Positions 1 through 9,700 of a DNA stretch of 64,000 nt are shown here, one piece after another. This stretch comes from Carbonatibacter sp965199245 (GTDB taxonomy: Bacteria; Pseudomonadota; Alphaproteobacteria; Kiloniellales; Kiloniellaceae). The DNA lies in contig CBDAQP010000003.1 of NCBI GenBank assembly GCA_965199245.1, forward strand, positions 496,001 to 560,000, in the 5' to 3' direction. The notes below the pieces were generated by a model that saw nothing but the letters and a program-made list of their open reading frames with translations, was not told the DNA's origin and ran no database searches. Within the stretch, counting starts at the first letter, position 1. Every line of letters starts with the position of its first letter. The position numbers were made by a program, and so were the translations under genes.

Positions 1-586
1 CTTCACTGTGAAATCAGTCAAAGCGACGAACACCCTGCCAAATGGGAAAAGAAGGGATCGCGACTCTACACCGTTAAAAATATCGAGAAATATCGAGAAC
101 TCCGCCAATTCACAAACAGGTTCCTGAACAAGATCAAAGATTGTAACGGGTTTGTGTTTTATGTTGGTGAAAAGAAAGACTGCCCCGATAACCATAAATC
201 CAATCGTCTCTATAATCGCGTTTTGCGTGAGGCGATAAAACGGCTGGATCAATTCTGTACGAAGGATCGCCCCTCAACTGAAAACTTACTGCTGATTATG
301 GATCAGCATCCTCAAAGAGAGGAACTGCTGACGGCGGCGTCAATCTCAATGTATGGTCATGATAATCATGGGCGTTCATTGATTGAGCCTCCGTTTCAGG
401 CCGAGAGTCATCGTTATCAAACTTCAGGCGGCGGACTGGATTGCCGCTCTTGTAGGGCGTATGGGAGCGGCCTGGAAGGGGGATGGGTCTTACTTGGAAA
501 ATCAGGTTTTCTGCACATATTTTCAAGAACGCTTTAAGCGTGTGAAACGCAGGAGCAGTATTCGCTCGAAAAACCCGGATGTCTAA
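1..586 (+). pseudogene. DUF3800-family protein, 3' part, frameshifted
   Basis: The reading frame is open from the first base of the window, so the start lies upstream. Frame 1 gives a DUF3800-like C-terminal half: an SNRLYNRVLREAIKRL segment, LLLIMDQHPQREEL, then SLIEPPFQAESHRYQ. The family's terminal motif LQAADWIAALVGRMGA follows, but in the next frame, so a one-base indel near 420-428 breaks the gene. The shifted frame ends at the stop at 584-586 after KRRSSIRS, a usual family ending. DUF3800 proteins have an RNase H-like fold, occur near mobile or defence genes and have no settled function. Homology is judged from memory of the family; the frameshift is seen directly and could be a sequencing error. 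Confidence 0.65.
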
Positions 587-688
587 TTGATAGCCAGACG
601 AGTCCCTCTCAAAACCTCCAGCCTCTGACAGAACGCGAGGGGCGCATTTTTCCTGCGCCAGTGGGAGCCATCCCCATTCAAGACAGAA

Positions 689-714
689 CCCCGAAAGGCT
701 GTTGCCTTTCGGGG
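689..714 (-). terminator. Candidate terminator of the autotransporter gene
   Basis: A perfect 11-bp GC-rich stem (CCCCGAAAGGC with GCCTTTCGGGG) surrounds the 4-base loop TGTT. It lies 28 bases past the stop of the leftward autotransporter gene. The T-run after it on the minus strand is weak (TTCTGTCTTG), so it may act as a 3' stabilising hairpin rather than a classical intrinsic terminator. Confidence 0.65.
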
Positions 715-742
715 CCGCCGCTGGTTAAGTTCACAGGGTAGG

Positions 743-3700
743 TCAGAACTTGACCCTGGCATTCAGGCGGGCACTGTGGCCCGTGTAGCCAGTGCGGGCA
801 CTCAGGTCATAGTCCGCCCCGATTGACCAGCGCGGGGCACTATAGCTCAGGCCCACCCCTGCGGTGCCTGACAGCTTCCTGACCTTCGCCCCCTTGACCG
901 TAAAGCGGGAACCGCCGCCGGTGAACCGGCCGCGTGCCGTCGTTTGATCCCCCGCAAAGTCATAGGACAGCCCCACACGCGCCACGGGAACAAGGGTGCC
1001 ATTCCCCCGGGTGATCTCTTTGTGTAGGCGGGTGCCCAGCGTCCCCACAACCGCATCAATCGACCCCACTGTGATCTTCTGGTTCAGGCTCAACGCCCCC
1101 GTCGTGGTATAACGCACCGACCCCACCCGCGTCCACGACAGACCCGCCGTCGGGGTCAGCGTCGTGCTCACATCAAGGCTCAGCGGCACACCACCACCCA
1201 CAGAGGCCGTCAGGCTGGTCGTGTCATAGGCCGACTTGCGCGTCAAGACCGCCACACGCGAGGTCGTGCTCACATCGTTGCGCCCGACGCCCACCTGACC
1301 GTCCACATAATAACGCCCCGTGCTGTAATCCCCGTAAATCGAGACCTGCCAGCTCCTGACATCCGTCTTATCCTCGCCAAAACCCTTGCCCGTAATCCGG
1401 CTGGTGCTATAGGCCAGAGCCGTCCCCACACGACCCCGTTCCCCCACAGGCGCATCCACACCCACCGCAAGGCCCCGCGCAGAGGTCCGATAACCGTCAA
1501 TATTCTGTGTCCTGTCCTTCGCCTGTTCGCCCCGACGGCCAAACGGCTTGAGCCAGAAGGCCCTGTCCAGTCCCTCACCCCCGGTCGCAAATCCGCTCTG
1601 CACAAATCCGCTCTGGCTGTCCCCCCCGCGCTGCAGAGCAAGACGGTCGGACAATAGACCCGCCACCTGTCTCCCCGTCGAGAGCACCACCCTCCTCACC
1701 CCGACCAGCGCGGTCATCTGCGGCGTGAGCTGGGCCGCAAGACGCCTGACCTGCGCCTCATTCCCCGCCCGGGTCGCCTCCTCGAGAATCTTCTTCACAG
1801 GGTCGTTCGCCGGTAAATCCTTCGCAACATCCGCCGCCGCCAAAAGAACAGTGGCTTCAGACAGAGACACGCCCAGCTTCGACGACACCTCCCCCGCAGA
1901 CTTAAAGCCAACCGCATTCGGCGTCATAAGGGCAATGGGGCGACTAAGGCCCTTATCCGCAACATCAACATCCCTATCCGCATCTTTATCATCGACATCC
2001 TTACCAGCGACATCCTTCACATCTGTGTCGTCACTACCAGACCCGTCGCCCCCAGACTTAAGGTTCAGCGGCACATCCCTATCCGCATCCTTATCCTTAC
2101 CTGCGACCTCCTTCACATCGGGGCCGCCACCACCAGACCCGTCGCCCTTGTCGCCTTCATCTCCGGCATCAGCGTCCTTATCAGCGTCCTTATCCGCAAC
2201 CTTCACATCGGTGTCACCACCACCAGACCCGTCGCCCTGATTGCCCTCGTCCCCGGCATCAGCATCCTTATCAGCGTCCTTATCCGCAACCTTCACATCG
2301 GGGTCGCCACCACCAGACCCGTCACCCTGATTGCCCTCATCCCCGGCATCAGCATCCTTATCCGCAACCTTCACATCGGTGTCACCACCACCAGACCCGT
2401 CACCCTGATTGCCCTCATCCCCGGCATCAGCGTCCTTATCAGCGTCCTTATCCGCAACCTTCACATCGGTGTCACCACCACCAGACCCATCGCCCTGATT
2501 GCCCTCATCCCCGGCATCAGCATCCTTATCAGCGTCCTTATCCGCAACCTTCACATCGGGGTCGCCACCACCAGACCCATCGCCCTGATTGCCCTCATCC
2601 CCGGCATCAGCATCCTTATCAGCGTCCTTATCCGCAACCTTCACATCGGTGTCGTCACCACCAGACCCATCGCCCTGATTGCCCTCATCCCCGGCATCGG
2701 CATCCTTATCAGCGTCCTTATCCGCAACCTTCACATCGGTGTCGTCACCACCAGACCCGTCGCCCTGATTGCCCTCATCCCCGGCATCAGCGTCCTTATC
2801 AGCAACCTTCACATCGGTGTCACCACCACCAGACCCGTCACCCTGATTGCCCTCATCCCCGGCATCAGCGTCCTTATCAGCGTCCTTATCAGCAACCTTC
2901 ACATCGGTGTCACCAGACCCGTCGCCCTGATTGCCCTCATCACCGGCATCAGCATCCTTATCAGCGTCCTTATCCGCAACCTTCACATCGGTGTCGTCAC
3001 CACCAGACCCGTCACCCTGATTGCCCTCATCACCGGCATCAGCGTCCTTATCAGCATCCTTATCAGCAACCTTCACATCGGTGCCGTCGCCACCAGACCC
3101 GTCACCCTGATTGCCCTCATCACCGGCATCAGCATCCTTATCAGCGTCCTTATCAGCAACCTTCACATCGGGGTCGTCACCACCAGACCCATCGCCCTGA
3201 TTGCCCTCATCACCGGCATCAGCATCCTTATCAGCAACCTTCACATCGGTGTCACCAGACCCGTCGCCCTGATTGCCCTCATCACCGGCATCCTTATCAG
3301 CGTCCTTATCAGCAACCTTCACATCGGTGTCACCAGACCCGTCACCCTGATTGCCCTCATCACCGGCATCCTTATCAGCGTCCTTATCAGCAACCTTCAC
3401 ATCGGTGTCACCAGACCCGTCACCCTGATTGCCCTCATCACCGGCATCCTTATCAGCGTCCTTATCAGCAACCTTCACATCGGTGTCACCAGACCCGTCA
3501 CCCTGATTGCCCTCATCACCGGCATCCTTATCAGCGTCCTTATCAGCAACCTTCACATCGGTGTCACCAGACCCGTCGCCCTGATTGCCCTCATCACCGG
3601 CATCCTTATCAGCGTCCTTATCAGCAACCTTCACATCGGTGTCACCAGACCCGTCACCCTGATTGCCCTCATCACCGGCATCCTTATCAGCAACCTTCAC

Positions 3701-6700
3701 ATCGGTGTCACCAGACCCGTCACCCTGATTGCCCTCATCACCGGCATCCTTATCAGCAACCTTCACATCGGTGTCACCAGACCCGTCGCCCTGATTGCCC
3801 TCATCACCGGCATCCTTATCAGCAACCTTCACATCGGTGTCACCAGACCCGTCGCCCTGATTGCCCTCATCACCGGCATCCTTATCAGCGTCCTTATCAG
3901 CAACCTTCACATCGGTGTCACCAGACCCGTCACCCTGATTGCCCTCATCACCGGCATCCTTATCAGCAACCTTCACATCGGTGTCACCAGACCCGTCGCC
4001 CTGATTGCCCTCATCACCGGCATCCTTATCAGCGTCCTTATCAGCAACCTTCACATCGGTGTCACCAGACCCGTCGCCCTGATTGCCCTCATCACCGGCA
4101 TCCTTATCAGCGTCCTTATCAGCAACCTTCACATCGGTGTCACCAGACCCGTCACCCTGATTGCCCTCATCCCCGGCATCGGCATCCTTATCAGCGTCCT
4201 TATCCGCAACCTTCACATCGGTGTCACCAGACCCGTCGCCCTGATTGCCCTCATCCCTGGCACCAGAACCCTTATCCTTCACAGTGACATCAGTGCCGTC
4301 ATCATCAAAGTCATAACTGTAGTTGACAAGGTTATTGCCCGCAAAGCTGAACTTCTCCTTGTCCAGGGTGTCATGCGCACTGAACACCTTCTGCGTTCCG
4401 CTGGTAAAGGACAGTGGCAAAATCAATCTGACCCTGTTCGCCTCCGTAAAGTCCCCCTCAAAGGCATAGTCCCCGACCGTCACAAAGGGCCGCGTTGCAT
4501 CATCCCGCCTCGTCAGGTAATCCCCCAGCACAAGCGTCGTCCCTGTCTTGAGCCTCAGGGTGCCCGACAGATAAACAGGACGGGTAAAGGTCACTTTGGC
4601 CCCCTCGTTCACAGTCAGGCTGCGCAACCCGTGACCACTTGCGCCCAGCTGACCCCCAAAGGTCACACCATCTGCATGGGTGTTGGCAATGATGATCGCG
4701 CCATAATTGCCCCCCGATGCGCTTGTGATATTGCCCGTAATCCGTTGTCCGGCCGTCCCGCCAAAGGTCACAGAACTTCCGTTGCCAAGCTCGAACTCTC
4801 TGTCCGCTTTGACATGGCCCCTGAAGGTCGTCCTCTCGCGCGCGGTGATCGTCAGGTTGCCCGCATAAACATCACCGTCAAAGGTCGTTTCCCCATCGGC
4901 AACCGTGATCCTGTTCAGGGCGGCCTCTGCGGTACCGATTGACCCCGTAAAGGACACCTTTTGACCCGTGGCATGGCTTGAGCGGTTCCTGATCTCCAGA
5001 TCGCCCTGTCCGTCATCGCCCGCAACAATGTTGCCCGTGATCGTTTGCGCGTCCGCCGCCCCTGTCCCGCGTCCATTGGTGCCGGTGACCCCGCTGGCAT
5101 CACCGACAATCAGGGTCGCATTGTTGCGGAGTGTGACATTACCGGCAAAGTAACCGGACTGTTCAAGCGTCGCTTTGGTGCCGGTGTGCAGGGTCAGGCC
5201 GGCCAGTCTGGCAGTGGTCGCGCCCAGGTTCCCCTCAAAGGTCACACCGGCTCTGTTGGCAATGGTGATCGCCCCCTGATTATTGGCATCCGTCGTGATC
5301 GCAGGGGCGATGGTCTGTGCTGCCGTGCCGGCAAAGGTCGCAGCCCCCCCCGCCCCATCAAAGACCAGACCGTTGGCCCCGGTGGTGACAGACCCCTTGA
5401 AGGTCGCCGCCCCCGCCAGCGTCAGGCCCGCGCGCGTGGTCACAGAGCTGTTGAAGATCGTCCCGTCACTGTCGGCATTGACGTCAATCGTTCCGGCATA
5501 AACAGCACCAGCAAAAACAGTCTGGCCGTTGTCCAGTGTGAGTCGTGCAAGATCGTTACCGTTCCCCGGCGCGCCAACGGCATCCTCAAAGGTCACCGTC
5601 CTGTTCGTCGTGCCGCTGTTATTCACAACGACAGACCCCCGCTCGCCCGCCGTGCTGTTGCTGATGCCCGCCTTGATGGTCTGGTTGCCAGACCCGCCAA
5701 AGGTGATTGTGGCATCATTGCCCAGCTTCAGGCCATTCGCCAGATAAACACTGCCTTCAAAGGTCGCGTTGGAGTCATCGTTCAGGGTCACGCGGTTCAA
5801 CTTTTGACCACTTGCGCCCAGCTGGCCCGCAAAGGTCACGCCGTCCGCGTGGGTGTTGGCAATGATGATTGTCCCATAATTACCCCCCGCCGCGCGCGTG
5901 ATATCGCCGGTGATCGTTTGTCCGGCCGTGCCGTTAAAGGTGACAGAACTTCCGTTGCCAAGCCGGAACCTTGTCTCTGCCTTGACATCGCCCTTGAAAA
6001 CTGTCGCGTCGCTTGTGGTGATATTGATCGTATCGGCATAAACACCACTGTCAAAGGTCGTCCGGCCGTCTCTCAGCGTGATCTGCTTGAGGGCTGTCCC
6101 ATCGGCACCGACTGACCTGCCAAAGGTGACTTTGTTGGTCGTCGCGTGGGCGTTGTTCACAACCAGGAGACCACGCCCGTCAGACTCCGTGGTGATGTCG
6201 CCCGTTACAGTCTGGTTCACCGCGCCGTTCAGGGTGATTTTGGCATCATTGTGCCCGGTAAACAGGATCCCGCCTGAGCCTGTGGTGATATTGCCCTTGA
6301 ACTGTGCGCCATCGGTCGAACTGACCACAAGGCCCTGTGCAAAAACATGACTATCAAACACCGCCACACCATCGCTCACCGTGAGTCGTGCAAGATGGTT
6401 GGCATCCCCCGTCGCGCCAACGGCATCCTCAAAGGTCACCGTCCCGCCGCTGTTATTCACAACAACAGACCCCCGCTTGCCCGTGCTGTTGCGGATGTCT
6501 GCCTTGATGGTCTGGTTGCCAGACCCGCCAAAGGTAATGGTGCTATTGCCCAGTTTCAGGCCATTCGCCAGATAAACATGACCCTCAAAGGTCGCACTGG
6601 AGTCATCGTTCAGGGTCAGGCGGTTCAGCTTCGCGCCAGTCGTACCCAGGTTCCCCTTGAAGGTCACACCGTCATCGTTGGCAATGGTGATCGTACCCTG

Positions 6701-9700
6701 ATTCGCAACCGCCGCCGTAATATTGCCCGCCACCGTTTGGGAGGTTGTTCCGTTGAACGTGACCTGTGACCTGTTGCCGAATGTCAGGCCGTTCCCGAGG
6801 TAAACATTGCCCGCAAAGGCCGCCTTGACATTATCTTCCAGCGTCACGCGGGAGAGGCCATTATTATGACCACTCGCCCCCAGGCTCCCCTTGAAGGTCA
6901 CGCCGTCTGCGTGGGTGTTGGCAATGATGATCGCGCCATAATCGCCACCCGCCGCACTTGTGATATTGCCCGCAACCGTTTGTCCGGTCGTGCCGCTAAA
7001 GGTGACAGAACCACTGCGCGCGCCCAGTGTGATCCCTTCGTTCGCTCCTGTTCCTGCCTTGACATGGCCCTTGAAAACTGTCGCGTCGCCTGTGTCGATC
7101 GTGATCGACCTCGCATAAACACCACTTCTAAAGGTCGTCCGGCCGTCTCTCAGCGTGATCTGCCTGAGGGCCGTCCCATCGCGACCGACTGAACCGTTAA
7201 AGGTCACTTTGTTGTTATTGGCTCGGTTTGCGCCCGCATTAGCATCACCCCGGTTATCAACAATCAGTGTTCCCTGTCCGTCACCACCTGCTATAACCCA
7301 AGCATTGATCGTTTGACCCGCGTCATTCACGGTCGCAAGACGGCCCGCACCGCCAATGGTCAGAGTGGCAGATCCGGCGTTGTCCGCAAGCCTCACCATG
7401 CTGGCTGTCAGGTCTTTCTCAACCCTTGCCCGTGATGCCTCGCCTGCCGCGTCACCGCCATTCACTCCAAAGACGTCAGAATTGACATCCCCTTTAAAAA
7501 CAGCAGAACCCGCAGACTGACCATCACCGACAGCAATGTCAGACATCGTACTACCGAAGCCAACTTCATTTTCAAAGGTGACTGTGTGCTGACGCGCCGG
7601 ATTACCGGAACGCCCGCCAATAATGGTGAGCAAACCTCCGCGTGGGTCTCCCGGTTGACCAAAAGGATCAAAGCCACTACCAACAATTTTGTTACCAACT
7701 GTCATATCACCAGCTGATGCGTTGAATATGGCACGGGGATAAACAGTTGTCGAACCTGTACCCACGACGTGACGTCCACCCGTCAGCTTGATTGTATCAC
7801 CGGATACATTTCCCCGAAACTCGACAGTCGCCCTCTCATCATTGTGATTCCCCGCAATCACATTGATATTATCAACATGAACGCCCCTGTTGAAAATCGC
7901 ATGACCGCCCTTCGACGCGTCGCCCACCGTCAACTGCCTGAGGCGTCTGTCGTTCGCATCCGTCGCGGCATCGTGACCAATCTCTATGTCAAAGGTCGCC
8001 TTACGCGGTGCAAGGCCATCACGGCCATTCAGAACCTGAATCGTGCCCTCGCCGTCTGCGGCGGCGGTGATCCTTGCCGTGCCAGTGCCCGAAATCCTTT
8101 GATTGGCCGCGCCACCAAAGGTGACAAAACCGCTGTTCCTGCCAAGCTGGATCCCTGTGCCCACCTTGACATCGCCCTTGAAGGTCGTCGCGTCGCCTGT
8201 GTCAATCGTGATCGACCTGGCATAAACAGCCCTGTTAAAAGTCGTCCGGCCATCACTCAGTGTGATCTGCTTGAGGGCCGTCCCATCGGCACCGACTGAC
8301 CCGCCAAAGGTGACTTTGTTGGTCGTCGCGTGGGCGTTGTTCACGACCAGAAGACCACGCCCGTCGGAATCCGGGGTGATGTCGCCCGTCACAGTCTGGT
8401 TCGCCGTGCCGTTCAGGGTGATTTTGGCCTCATTGTTCCCGGCAAACAGGATCCCGCCTGTGGTCACATCGCCCCTGAACTCTGCGCCATCGGTCGAACC
8501 GACCTCAAGACCCTGTGCAAAAACAGCACCCTTGAACACCGCCACACCATCGCGCACCGTGAGTCCTGCAAGATCGTTGCCCGTCGCGCCCACAGCATCC
8601 TCAAAGGTCACAGTCCTGTTCGTCGTTCCGCTGTTATGCACAACGACAAACCCCTGCTTGCCCGTGCTGTTGCGGATGTCCGCCTGAATGGTCTGGTTGC
8701 CAGACCCGCCAAAGGCGATGGTGCTATTGCCCAGGGTCAGGCCACTCGCCAGATAAACATTGCCTGCAAAGGTCGCCCTGGAGTCATCGTTCAGAGTCAG
8801 GCGGTAGAGGCCATTATGATCACCGCTCGCGCCCAGGCTCCCCGTGAAGGTCACGCCGCTCGCGTGGGAATTGGCAATGGTCATTGTGCCATAGTTGCCA
8901 CCCGCCGCGCTCGTCAGATCGCCGGCCACCGTTTGGGAGTCTGTCCCGTTGAACGTGACCTGTGACCCGTTGCCGAATGCCAAGCCGTTCTCGAGGTAAA
9001 CATTATCTGCAAAGGCCGCCTTGGCATTCGTGTTCAGCGTCACGCGGGAAAGGCCATTCTGATCACCGCTCGCCCCCAGGCTCCCCTTGAAACTCACACC
9101 GTCCGCGTGGGTGTTGGCAATGATGATCGTGCCATAATTGCCACCCGCCGCGCTCGTCAGATCGCCGGCCACCGTTTGGGAGTCTGTCCCGTTGAACGTG
9201 ACCCGTGACCCGTTGGCGAATGTCAAGCCGTTCTCGAGGTAAACATTGCCCGCAAAGGCCGCCTTGGCATTCGTGTTCAGCGTCACGCGGGAGAGGCCAT
9301 TGTTCGCACCGCTCGCCCCCAGGCTCCCCTTGAAACTCACACCGTCCGCGTGGGTGTTGGCAATGATGATCGCGCCATAATTGCCATTCGCCGCGCTTGT
9401 GATATTGCCCGTGATTGTTTGTCCGGCGGCATCAGTTCCGGCGGCATCACCAAAGGTCACAGAACTTCCGTTGCCCAGTTTGACCCCTGTTTCTGCCTTG
9501 ACATCGCCCTTGAAAACTGTCGCATCGCCTGTGTTGATCGTGATTGTATCGGCATAAACACCCTTGTGAAAGGTCGTCCGGCCGTCTTTCAGCGTGATCC
9601 GCTTGAGAGCCGCCCCATCGCGACCGACTGAAGTGCTAAAGGTCACTGTGTTGTTATTGGTACGGCCTGTGCCCGCATCACCCCGGTTATCAACAATCAG

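Noticed and set aside
2090..4270. Regular repeats resembling a CRISPR array
   Set aside because: The repeats are contiguous, in frame within the autotransporter gene, and have no unique spacers of constant length; no cas genes are near.
4373..6769. Several plus-strand open frames opposite the autotransporter
   Set aside because: They mirror the repeated codons of the minus-strand gene, show repetitive low-complexity products and match no family I know.
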